Below are positions 10,084 through 17,660 of a DNA stretch of 64,000 nt, piece by piece. The stretch covers positions 1 through 64,000 of the forward strand of contig CASGBA010000005.1 in the NCBI GenBank assembly GCA_949299755.1. The letters run 5' to 3'. The notes below the pieces were generated by a model. The model was not told the origin of the DNA. It ran no database searches and saw nothing but the letters and a program-made list of their open reading frames with translations. The stretch comes from an uncultured Treponema sp. (GTDB taxonomy: Bacteria; Spirochaetota; Spirochaetia; Treponematales; Treponemataceae). The first letter of the stretch is position 1. Each line of letters starts with the position of its first letter. The position numbers were made by a program, and so were the translations under genes.

Positions 10084-12290
10084 TATTTTGCCTCCTCTTT
10101 TTCTTCAAGGCAATTGTAAACATATTCAGCGTCTACAGGTGTTTTTGATGTAACCCTTCCTGTTATCTGCGCCAAGGCCGCACCGTAGGCTCCTGGCAAA
10201 AGATTATAGGCTATTGTTCCCAATCCGCTGGGTATGTCTTTTGATTCTATGAAAGTGATTTCCGGTTCTGGAATATAGGAAGACGATAATATATCAAACA
10301 GAATTCCATCCTTGGCTTGGAATTTTCCGTCTTCAATGTTTATATTTTCCGAAATAATTTTGGAAACAGCTTCTTTCACTGTTTTTTTTACAGTATTGAC
10401 AGCCGCATGCCGGTTGAAAAGCCTGCCCGCTGCGCAGGAAATCCATATACCCCTGATTTTAATATCGTAATTCAGGGGATCCATTTCCAACTCAACGGCA
10501 CAGGCTCCAGGAGTTGAAGAAATAAAAGGACTCCGTGCCGTGGTGATGTATGACATTTTTTCATTTTGATCCGCGGATTTTTCCAGTGGGTTTTTTACAG
10601 GTTTGTATGTTTTTTTTACCGTTATTGGCAGAGGCTTCCTAAAGCGCTGCCTTTGTATACTTGAACAGCATTTTGAAACTAGCGGGGCGAGGATGGCGAC
10701 TTTACTTGAAAGGGTATCCGGACCTGTTGATGACATGTCAGTTGTATCACTGCCTGTAAAGCTTATCAGTTTTTTTTCTACATCAAGGGTTTCTGCCGCT
10801 ATGGTACTTAAAATTTCTTTCATGGAAGGTGAATAAAATCCTGACTTTATGTGTATTTCGCCGTTTGTTTCCATGGTCATTTCCACTGAATATTGAGCTT
10901 CATCTATGGTCGTTGTTACAAACCCGTTACCCTGATATCCCCAGGTTAAACCTATGCCACGGAGGGAGCCGTCATTTATATTGTTCCGCTTTTTATTCAG
11001 GTTTTCGTATGCGGTATATTTTCTGAGAAAAGCGGAGGATTCACATACTTTGTCGACTACTGCCAGCATTTTTTCCTCCGCCGCATTTATTTTTTTTATT
11101 TCTGTCGGGAGCATATTGAGTTTTTCTGCCACAAGAGCCATATGGCTTTCCAATGCAAAAAAAACCGAAGCTTCTCCAAATCCATTCATGGCGCCCATTG
11201 GCGGAAGATTTGTCCTTACTGCGGTAATATTTATTTTTTGATTTTCAATATTATACAGCCCGGACGCTGTGATTGATGTTCTTGCAATGATTTCGGAAAG
11301 GAAAGGACTGTAGCCTCCTATATTAAGCCAAACATTTGTTTCCATGGCTTTAATTTTACCTTCAGTTGAAACCGCTGTCCTGTATTCTATTTTTGCCGGA
11401 GAGGATTTCAAAGTATAAAGAAAGTCCTCGTTTCTCGAAAGAACAACCTTTACCGGTTTTTTGCATAAAAATGAAGCCAAAGCGGTTTGGGCGGTCACAA
11501 GGGACGGCATCCAGATTTTTCCGTCCAAGGCTTCCCCTATTTCCGTGGGAGCCACTATAATTTTATCGGACGGATAATTTAGAACCAGTGACACTGTTTT
11601 CCTCACATGAAAGGGCCATTGTGTCGCCGTGTAAATTTCCAGACAATCTTTTTTTTGCCGGACAACGGCTCCGGGGGTTTCCGCATAAAAATGGTCCTGC
11701 GGGGAAATATCCACACAGGATTCCACGACTATTAATTCATTTTTGCTCTTTCCTACGGTTTTGTATTTTTTTTCAACCGTCTCCGCTTCTGTTTTATTTT
11801 CCGGATTTTGGGAATTTTCCGCAGCTTCTCCTTGGGGATCCGCCTTTTTCTTGCGGCCCGCTTTCTTTATTCGTAGGAATTTTTCGCAGTCGCCTTTGCT
11901 TTCACTGTGGATAATATACGGAGGAATACTGTCTTTTGTTTTTTTTTCGAAAACAGATTGAAAATCAACCGCTTCCAAAGTTTCGGCTTGAATTTCCACT
12001 TTTTCCGCCAAATCTTCGGTTATTTCGTAGTCAGGACCCACAAGAATTCCCAAGGGTTCCCCCAGATAGTTGATTTCATCAGGAGTAAAAACCGGAACAA
12101 CTGAGCCATTAAGTTCCAGATAGTTTTTCCCTGGAACATCCTTCGCTGTATATAGAAAATATCCGTCCGGAAGTTCCGGTGGTACTATGCTTATCAATTT
12201 TCCATGCCGAACCGGTGAACGTATCAATACGCCGTAATATTGGCCGGGGAATTTCAAATCGCTGAAAAAGATATGTTCGTTCTCGTCCAT
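10083..12290 (-). CDS. Divergent large (molybdenum-type) subunit of a xanthine-dehydrogenase-like enzyme
   Basis: The order large-FeS-FAD and the fold-level similarity (TATQWPFHVRKTVSLVLNYP, NLPPMGAMNGFG, GEIHIKSGF) place this in the XdhA/CoxL family. However, every molybdopterin-site hallmark is altered: the GGFGGK loop reads GEALDGK (about residue 252), RGFG reads NGFG (about 369), the GQG loop reads SPS (about 487), and the GxGE loop with the catalytic Glu reads GLGT (about 690). A Lys/Glu-rich insert of some 45 residues lies near 140-185. The ATG at 12290 is preferred over a TTG at 12302; no ribosome site is clear at either. It starts 19 bases after a sugar aminotransferase gene. It may be inactive, structural, or use other chemistry. 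Confidence 0.8.
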   Translation of the reverse strand: MDENEHIFFSDLKFPGQYYGVLIRSPVRHGKLISIVPPELPDGYFLYTAKDVPGKNYLELNGSVVPVFTPDEINYLGEPLGILVGPDYEITEDLAEKVEIQAETLEAVDFQSVFEKKTKDSIPPYIIHSESKGDCEKFLRIKKAGRKKKADPQGEAAENSQNPENKTEAETVEKKYKTVGKSKNELIVVESCVDISPQDHFYAETPGAVVRQKKDCLEIYTATQWPFHVRKTVSLVLNYPSDKIIVAPTEIGEALDGKIWMPSLVTAQTALASFLCKKPVKVVLSRNEDFLYTLKSSPAKIEYRTAVSTEGKIKAMETNVWLNIGGYSPFLSEIIARTSITASGLYNIENQKINITAVRTNLPPMGAMNGFGEASVFFALESHMALVAEKLNMLPTEIKKINAAEEKMLAVVDKVCESSAFLRKYTAYENLNKKRNNINDGSLRGIGLTWGYQGNGFVTTTIDEAQYSVEMTMETNGEIHIKSGFYSPSMKEILSTIAAETLDVEKKLISFTGSDTTDMSSTGPDTLSSKVAILAPLVSKCCSSIQRQRFRKPLPITVKKTYKPVKNPLEKSADQNEKMSYITTARSPFISSTPGACAVELEMDPLNYDIKIRGIWISCAAGRLFNRHAAVNTVKKTVKEAVSKIISENINIEDGKFQAKDGILFDILSSSYIPEPEITFIESKDIPSGLGTIAYNLLPGAYGAALAQITGRVTSKTPVDAEYVYNCLEEKEEAK

Positions 12291-12309
12291 AAAACAAACC
12301 AATCCAAGG

Positions 12310-13494
12310 TTAAGACTTCTTGTAATATTTTGCGCCTATTTTCGTTACTCTGTCAATAACGTAATGAATTTCTTCTTCATTCATTCCTGGCCAAAAGGGC
12401 AGGGAAATTGTTGTATCCGCCTTTTCGGCTGCATTTGGAAAGTCGGAACGGGAAAGGCCGTACCTTTTTTTTATGAAAGTAAAGTCAAAATGGGGGATAA
12501 AATGAACAGAAATTCCTAATCCTTCTTTTTGCAGTTCTTTCGCGAATTCATCCCTTGTAACCAGAAGTTTTTCCGGCTTTATTCTTAAAAGATACAGATG
12601 CCAGGCGTTCCCCGTACTGTCCGGAGGTATACGTAAAAAGTCATAACCGGAAAATGCTTCATTGAAAATTCCGGCAATCATTTTTCTGCGCTCCAAAAAG
12701 GCCTCCGCTTTTTTTAACTGAATCCGTCCTATGGCTGCAAGGATGTCCGGCATATTGCATTTCCATCCGGCACAGGTTACATCGTATTTCCACGAAGCTT
12801 CCTTTTCCGTGTATCTGTTCCAAACAGCCCTGTCTATTCCGTTTGAACGCAGGGTTTTTATTACTCCGGCCTTTTCGGGATTTTTCAGGGTGATCATCCC
12901 GCCTTCTCCTGTTGTTATTGTTTTTGTCGCATAAAAGGAAAAAACGCCCGCATCTGCCAGGGTTCCGGCGAAACCTGTTTTTGTTTTTGCCGGAAAAGCG
13001 TGGGCAGCATCCTCAATGACAACAGCGTTATACCTTTTTGCGCAGGCGTTTATATCTTCCATCGGACATAGGTTTCCTCCAATGTGTACTGGGACTACCG
13101 CTTTTATTTTTTTTTCTTTTTTGAATACATCCTCAAGCCTTTCCAGATCAATGCTGTAAGAATCTTTTTCAATGTCGCAGTAAACAATTTCTGCTCCGAG
13201 ATGCAAAGATGATGTGGCTGTGGAAATAAAAGTGTAAGGAGTGGTTACGGTTTTTGTTCCGGGACCAATCCCAAAGGCTTCCAGCGCCAGAAGCAATCCG
13301 GAGGATGCGCTGTTTACGCTTAATGCTTCCGGCGCTCCTATAAAGTCCGCAAATTCTTTTTCAAAAGCCAGAGCTTCCTTTCCTGTCGTGAGCCAACCCG
13401 AACGGATTACATTTAAAACCGCGTTTTCCTCTTCTTCAGAAAAGGAAGGTTTGAAAAACGGGATGAAAGGCTTATCTGCCGGTTTTGTTTCCAT
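12310..13494 (-). CDS. DegT/DnrJ/EryC1-type sugar aminotransferase
   Basis: This PLP-dependent enzyme of the family aminates nucleotide-linked keto sugars. The order PFFKPSFSEEEENAVLNVIRSGWLTTGKE, VNSASSGLLLALEA, VIEDAAHAF (the PLP-stacking Asp-His region) and FYATKTITTGEGGM (the Schiff-base Lys in SFYATK) is typical. ATG 13494 has AGGG about 9 bases upstream and is preferred to ATG 13518; both overlap the dehydratase gene upstream. The neighbouring UDP-sugar 4,6-dehydratase would supply the 4-keto sugar, so a 4-amino-4,6-dideoxy sugar product is likely (inference). The 394-residue length is normal. Confidence 0.9.
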   Translation of the reverse strand: METKPADKPFIPFFKPSFSEEEENAVLNVIRSGWLTTGKEALAFEKEFADFIGAPEALSVNSASSGLLLALEAFGIGPGTKTVTTPYTFISTATSSLHLGAEIVYCDIEKDSYSIDLERLEDVFKKEKKIKAVVPVHIGGNLCPMEDINACAKRYNAVVIEDAAHAFPAKTKTGFAGTLADAGVFSFYATKTITTGEGGMITLKNPEKAGVIKTLRSNGIDRAVWNRYTEKEASWKYDVTCAGWKCNMPDILAAIGRIQLKKAEAFLERRKMIAGIFNEAFSGYDFLRIPPDSTGNAWHLYLLRIKPEKLLVTRDEFAKELQKEGLGISVHFIPHFDFTFIKKRYGLSRSDFPNAAEKADTTISLPFWPGMNEEEIHYVIDRVTKIGAKYYKKS

Positions 13495-15013
13495 TTGATA
13501 TTTCCCTGTAGAATTCATCCAAAGATGGTACAGCTTCCCTCAAGTAAGAGATAAGGATATTTTTATTTCTGTACATATCCTTGTTTCCGTCTGAATATTT
13601 GCATACCGCTGAAAGTTTTGCCAACAAATCGTCGGTGTTAAAATCTCCAGCGGCATTTTCTGTTTCTTTTTTCTGAAGTTTGAAAATTTTCGGGAATCCG
13701 ATTTTTACGGGTTCTTCGTTTTCACTCCAAAGGGGTTCTGAAAGTCTTTCTCCGGGTCTGCTTCCTGTGATTTCTATTTTTATGTCTTTTCCAGGTTCGT
13801 ATCCGCTGAATCTTATGAGCAGGGCCGCAATGTCTATTATTTTCAGAGGCTGCCCCATATCCAGTAGATAAGAGGATCCGTTTTCGCCGACACCTCCTGT
13901 TTTTAGCACAAGGGAACAGGCTTCCGGAATTGTCATAAAATACCGGGTCATTGCCGGATCTGTCACTGTAACCGGGCCTCCTTTTTTTATTTGGCTTAAA
14001 AAGAGGGGCAGGATTGAACCCCGGGAACCGAGTACGTTTCCAAACCGTACAAACATATAAGCCTGGTTATCTTTTCGGGGAAATTGACCGGATTTAATTT
14101 TTTCCGCGGCTTGAAGTGTTAATTTTTCGCAGATGTATTTTGATACTCCGTAAATTGAAACCGGATTTACCGCTTTATCTGTGGATATAAGCACAAAACG
14201 GGGAACTCCATAGCTTAAACAAGCGTCCAGTATGTTTTTTGTTCCGAATACGTTATTTTCTATTGCGGCGACTGGATTTTCCTCCATCATGGGGACATGC
14301 TTGTAGGCGGCCGCATGGAAAACCACATCACAGTGAAGTTTCGATATTATGTTGTGTATATACTCCCGGTTTTGTAAATCACCGATTACAGGAACAATTG
14401 TTGCTTTTTCCCCGACCCCACCTTCCTGGAGCAGTCTTAATTCCTTGTCTATTTGATAAATTGAATTTTCACCGTGACCGAAAAGATATAGTCTTTCAGC
14501 TCCTCCTGAAAGCAGTTGTCTGGCTATTTCTCCTCCTATTGAGCCTCCTGCCCCTGTTATAAGAACCCTTTTTCCCCTAAGGTAAGCCAGGCTTTCTTTT
14601 AAATTGATGACCACAGGGGCACGCCCCAGAATGTCCTGAGGGTCTATCTCCCTGGTTTGAATCAGGTGGGCGGGACCTTCAATAATCTGGGAGATATTAG
14701 GTAGAAGCTTTATTTTATTAAAACCTGCATCCCTCAAATTGCTGTATATGTTTTTGAGTCTTTCAGGAGGGGCTCCGGGAATTGCGATTAATGCTTCGTC
14801 CTTCGGTCCTATGTTCATCACCCGTATAACGCTGTCCACAGGCCCTAAAACGGGTACCCCGTCTATATTTACCCCTATTTTAGCCGGATCATCATCAAGG
14901 AAAGCGGTTACGCTTCCGAAAACCCCCTTGCTTTTTATTTCCGAGGCCAGCATTGTTCCGGCGATTCCTGCGCCGATTATATAAATTTTAGTACCGGGTG
15001 TATTATCTGTCAT
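13472..15013 (-). CDS. Nucleotide-sugar 4,6-dehydratase, CapD/PglF-like but without membrane helices
   Basis: There are two Rossmann domains. The first, at about 8-110, opens with KIYIIGAGIAGTMLASEI and corresponds to the cytoplasmic CoA-binding-like domain of CapD/PglF proteins. The second, at about 148-430, is an extended SDR with VLITGAGGSIGGEIARQL, FHAAAYKHVPMMEENP and STDKAVNPVSIYGVSKY. The four N-terminal membrane helices of classic CapD/WbpM proteins are missing, and the SDR triad reads S-Y-K where the large membrane enzymes usually have Met for Tyr. It likely dehydrates UDP-HexNAc. Length is 513 residues. It follows the LoaP-like gene by 39 bases and overlaps the aminotransferase. Confidence 0.87.
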   Translation of the reverse strand: MTDNTPGTKIYIIGAGIAGTMLASEIKSKGVFGSVTAFLDDDPAKIGVNIDGVPVLGPVDSVIRVMNIGPKDEALIAIPGAPPERLKNIYSNLRDAGFNKIKLLPNISQIIEGPAHLIQTREIDPQDILGRAPVVINLKESLAYLRGKRVLITGAGGSIGGEIARQLLSGGAERLYLFGHGENSIYQIDKELRLLQEGGVGEKATIVPVIGDLQNREYIHNIISKLHCDVVFHAAAYKHVPMMEENPVAAIENNVFGTKNILDACLSYGVPRFVLISTDKAVNPVSIYGVSKYICEKLTLQAAEKIKSGQFPRKDNQAYMFVRFGNVLGSRGSILPLFLSQIKKGGPVTVTDPAMTRYFMTIPEACSLVLKTGGVGENGSSYLLDMGQPLKIIDIAALLIRFSGYEPGKDIKIEITGSRPGERLSEPLWSENEEPVKIGFPKIFKLQKKETENAAGDFNTDDLLAKLSAVCKYSDGNKDMYRNKNILISYLREAVPSLDEFYREISNGNKTGR

Positions 15014-15052
15014 TCATGCAACCTCTTTTTCTTTTTCAGAACGATTTTCAAA

Positions 15053-15571
15053 TTATTGTATTATTTCAAATCCCAAGTCTATCAAAAAGGAATTTTCGTA
15101 AAAATCCAGCTTTACCTTCACCCTTTTTTTCCTTCTATCCACCTTGATAATGCAACCTTCCAGTCCTTTTAAGGGGCCGGAAACAATCTGAATCCTGTCA
15201 TTTTCATCAAATTTGGCGGTGGATATATCCGCAACCGCTCCGAAAGATGTGAAATGCAGGATCAATTCCAAATCTTTGCCTTTTAAGGATTCTGGTTTTT
15301 TATTATCCGGTAAAAAGCGGCAAAATCCTGCGGATGATTTTAACATTCCTAAAAGGTTATTGTCTATTTCATTATATTTTAAAAAGATGTATCCAGGAAA
15401 GAGAGGATAGAGTTTTTCAGATAATAAGCCGCTTTTCCGTATTATCAGTTTTTTTTGCGGGAAGAAAAACTCCGGAATTTCCGTTTGACAGGCGTTTTCC
15501 GCAATAACTTTGAAATTTTTTATGAAATTCTCCTCGGAACCTGTTATAACCTGAATGACATAGAAATTCAT
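15053..15571 (-). CDS. loaP: NusG-paralogue antiterminator, LoaP/UpxY-like
   Basis: The 172-residue protein has an N-terminal NGN domain (YVIQVITGSEENFIKNF to PGYIFLKY, about 3-105) and a C-terminal KOW domain (DRIQIVSGPLKGLEGCIIKVDRRKKRVKV, about 125-155). The KOW Lys/Arg cluster DRRKKR matches the LoaP type of specialised NusG paralogue. These factors ride RNA polymerase and suppress termination in long polysaccharide or secondary-metabolite operons. It stands first in a minus-strand run of sugar genes, as such factors often do. The start is ATG; no ribosome site is visible. The housekeeping nusG is not in this window. The subfamily name is less certain than the NGN-KOW fold. Confidence 0.82.
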   Translation of the reverse strand: MNFYVIQVITGSEENFIKNFKVIAENACQTEIPEFFFPQKKLIIRKSGLLSEKLYPLFPGYIFLKYNEIDNNLLGMLKSSAGFCRFLPDNKKPESLKGKDLELILHFTSFGAVADISTAKFDENDRIQIVSGPLKGLEGCIIKVDRRKKRVKVKLDFYENSFLIDLGFEIIQ

Positions 15572-15638
15572 AGCCGGTAAAAGATATCATACAGCCATAA
15601 AAAAGAAAATATGCCTGGGGAAATACCTGTTTAAGTAC

Positions 15639-15666
15639 TTAACTCCATAAGCCGATATTGTATAGA
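15639..15666 (+). promoter_or_regulatory. Predicted promoter for the exported-protein pair at 15.7 kb
   Basis: TTAACT (15639-15644), a 16-base spacer and TATAGA (15661-15666) lie 17 bases before the ATG at 15684, with GGAGGG as ribosome site between. Spacing and position fit a sigma-70 type promoter. Confidence 0.5.
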
Positions 15667-15683
15667 GAATACCGGAGGGTTTT

Positions 15684-16202
15684 ATGCGTGCTTTTTTTTC
15701 AATGCTTTGCTTTTTATTTCTTTTAGGTAGTGCTTCTGCCTCTACTGTAACTGTTTCAATGGCCCAAAACAAAAATGCTCCTGCCATAGCCGTTGAGATG
15801 ACACGTGTCATTGAAGACCAGATAATGAATGATTATTTCGCTTCCGGAGAAATAGTTTCCAACATGGAAATAGTTGAAAACTGCTCTTCCTTTGATAATC
15901 CCATGTTCAGTGTTAAGGAAGCTTCTCACGGAATGTCTGACTTCCTGCTGGCGGTTTTCCTTGAATACGGCCCGGATGAAAAGAAATTTACGGATTCAGA
16001 GGCCACATACGCTGAATTGAAAGAGGTCAATTGGCGGGTTGTGGATGTCCGCTCTCCGCAGGTTCTGGGTAGCGGTTATTTCAAAGTTAGTAACTCCCGT
16101 GTCCAGGAACAAAATCCCTATGAATGTGCCAGGATAATCGCAGGTCTTATCAGCAAAGAAGGTTTAAAAATACAAAATGGAGATAATGGAGGGAACAAAT
16201 GA
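15684..16202 (+). CDS. Exported protein of unknown function
   Basis: I do not recognise this 172-residue protein. Residues 1-19 form a clear signal peptide (RAFFSMLCFLFLLGSASAS), with cleavage likely after ASA. The mature part alternates predicted strands and helices and has two cysteines. Around residue 83-125 it reads DFLLAVFLEYGPDEKKF and ELKEVNWRVVDVRSPQVLGSGYF, which resembles small periplasmic proteins that bind or polymerise nothing obvious. GGAGGG lies 6-10 bases before the ATG. It overlaps the SPOR-domain gene by 4 bases (ATGA), so the two are probably made together and act in the envelope. Confidence 0.75.
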   Translation: MRAFFSMLCFLFLLGSASASTVTVSMAQNKNAPAIAVEMTRVIEDQIMNDYFASGEIVSNMEIVENCSSFDNPMFSVKEASHGMSDFLLAVFLEYGPDEKKFTDSEATYAELKEVNWRVVDVRSPQVLGSGYFKVSNSRVQEQNPYECARIIAGLISKEGLKIQNGDNGGNK

Positions 16203-17491
16203 GAAAACTTTCAGCTTTGCTCGCTGTTGTTGTTTTACTGCTTTCCCAGGGAGCTGTATGGGCTGTTTGGGAGGGAAATGCCGGTGTGGGTTCCGCAGGT
16301 AATTTCCCCGGGAGCGGAATGTATGCTTTAAGTGATATGTTCCCTAAAAACACCCTGGTGGATATCCAGAATTTGGAAACCGGCCTTTCCGTCCGGGCAG
16401 TGGTTGTCGGTTTATCCGGCGTGCCCGGGCTGGTTGCTTCTGTTTCTCCTGAAGTGGCGGAAAGCCTGAATATAAAAGAAGGCTCCGTCAGCCGTGTAAG
16501 GATATTTGTCCCTTCGGATACCTCCGAGGTTACAGTGGATGGTTTTGCCGGTCCGGTGAATGACAGTATAGACAGCAATGATCCGGATGTGAATCCTGCC
16601 GCCTTCGTGGCTTCAGAATATCCTTTGGAAGCGGGCACTGTTTACGATGAAACTGTAAATATGTCTGTGGCGGATGCAGAAGAAGCGGATGCTGAAAATA
16701 CAGGAGAAACGGTTGTTATGGCCGATCCTGTTGAAGAGACCGCAGAAACTGTGGATTCTTTAATTGTTTCCCAACCGGACAATGAACCGGAAGTGGTTTC
16801 TGAGGTCGCCGTATTTGAGCCGGTGGAAGAAGTTGAACCGTTGTATAGTGAAAATACAGATGACCAGGTATTTACGGATGATCCGGTTGTGGCCGTTGTG
16901 CCGCCGGTAAAGGAAAAAGAGGAAACTGAAGAAGTGACGGCGGATGCGGAAGTTATGGAAGTGGAGGAAATTGCACTGGTTCCTGCGGATATGAATCCTC
17001 CTCCTGCTGACGGATCCTATGTGGATGAGCTTGTTCCCGAGGTAGCCCCGGTTTCTTATGCGGAACCTGTAGGCGTTGATACCGGTATTGTGGCAGAGGT
17101 TGAGGAAGAAGCGGATTCAATCGCTTCTGCTGAAGCTAATGAAGAAATTGAAGAAGAAAGCTTTATTTCTGAATACATACCGTCATATGTGGAGAAAGAA
17201 GAACCTGTCACTGACACCCGTGATTTGGAACCTGCGGTGGTTGTATCTGTTCCTTCTGGTACCCTTAAAAAGGGTTATTACGTGCAAATAGGAAGTTATA
17301 TTGAGCCTGAAAACGTAAGGAAAATCGTTGATTCTTACAGCGGTAAATATCCGATTGCCTGTATGGATTCAGCCGCTTCCGGAGCCAAGAAAATCCTTGT
17401 TGGAAGTCTTGCGGCTGATGAGACAGGGGCTGTGTTGGAGTTCTTCCAAAAAGAAGGATTTAAGGACGCTTTTGTTTATGTGATAAATTAA
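16199..17491 (+). CDS. Exported SPOR-domain protein with long acidic linker
   Basis: The 430-residue protein has three parts. A signal peptide at about 1-22 ends at AVWA. A domain at about 40-105 (MFPKNTLVDIQNLETGLSV and SVSPEVAESLNIKEGSVSRV) resembles the double-psi barrel of RlpA-like proteins. A very acidic, low-complexity linker spans roughly 150-345. The C-terminal 75 residues are a SPOR domain (GYYVQIGSY to DAFVYVIN), which in other bacteria binds denuded peptidoglycan. A role at division or elongation sites is plausible. The RlpA-like assignment is weaker than the SPOR call because catalytic residues were not identified. The 3' end is duplicated downstream. Confidence 0.82.
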   Translation: MRKLSALLAVVVLLLSQGAVWAVWEGNAGVGSAGNFPGSGMYALSDMFPKNTLVDIQNLETGLSVRAVVVGLSGVPGLVASVSPEVAESLNIKEGSVSRVRIFVPSDTSEVTVDGFAGPVNDSIDSNDPDVNPAAFVASEYPLEAGTVYDETVNMSVADAEEADAENTGETVVMADPVEETAETVDSLIVSQPDNEPEVVSEVAVFEPVEEVEPLYSENTDDQVFTDDPVVAVVPPVKEKEETEEVTADAEVMEVEEIALVPADMNPPPADGSYVDELVPEVAPVSYAEPVGVDTGIVAEVEEEADSIASAEANEEIEEESFISEYIPSYVEKEEPVTDTRDLEPAVVVSVPSGTLKKGYYVQIGSYIEPENVRKIVDSYSGKYPIACMDSAASGAKKILVGSLAADETGAVLEFFQKEGFKDAFVYVIN

Positions 17492-17558
17492 ACAACCTTC
17501 TTTTGCTTCTATATACGAGTCATTTAAGGACGCTTTTGTTTATGTGATAAATTAAACA
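17458..17558 (+). repeat. 37-bp perfect direct repeat, copies at 17458-17494 and 17522-17558
   Basis: The last coding bases of the SPOR-domain gene, its stop codon and four following bases recur exactly 64 bases downstream. A 27-base spacer separates the copies. The second copy lies between the stop codon and the terminator and is not translated in this frame. It looks like a partial tandem duplication. Confidence 0.9.
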
Positions 17559-17581
17559 GCCGTTTGTTATTCCCTTAAAAT

Positions 17582-17616
17582 AAAAACCTCCGTAGTTTTG
17601 TTACGGAGGTTTTTTT
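17582..17616 (+). terminator. Rho-independent terminator, probably bidirectional
   Basis: A perfect 12-base stem (AAAACCTCCGTA paired with TACGGAGGTTTT) with a 7-base loop is flanked by A-rich sequence on the left and a T run on the right. It lies between the SPOR-domain gene and the 3' end of secA, so it can stop transcription from both sides. Confidence 0.93.
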
Positions 17617-17660
17617 ATATCTGTAGGAACAACAGGGCGGAATGCACTTTTTTTGTTTTA

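Noticed and set aside
12109-12297. A 62-codon minus-strand frame at the start of the large redox subunit
   Set aside because: It overlaps the first codons of that gene in another frame and has no ribosome site or protein-like composition.
15572-15683. Riboswitch or T-box in the loaP intergenic region
   Set aside because: Only 112 bases shared by two divergent promoters, with no conserved core recognised.
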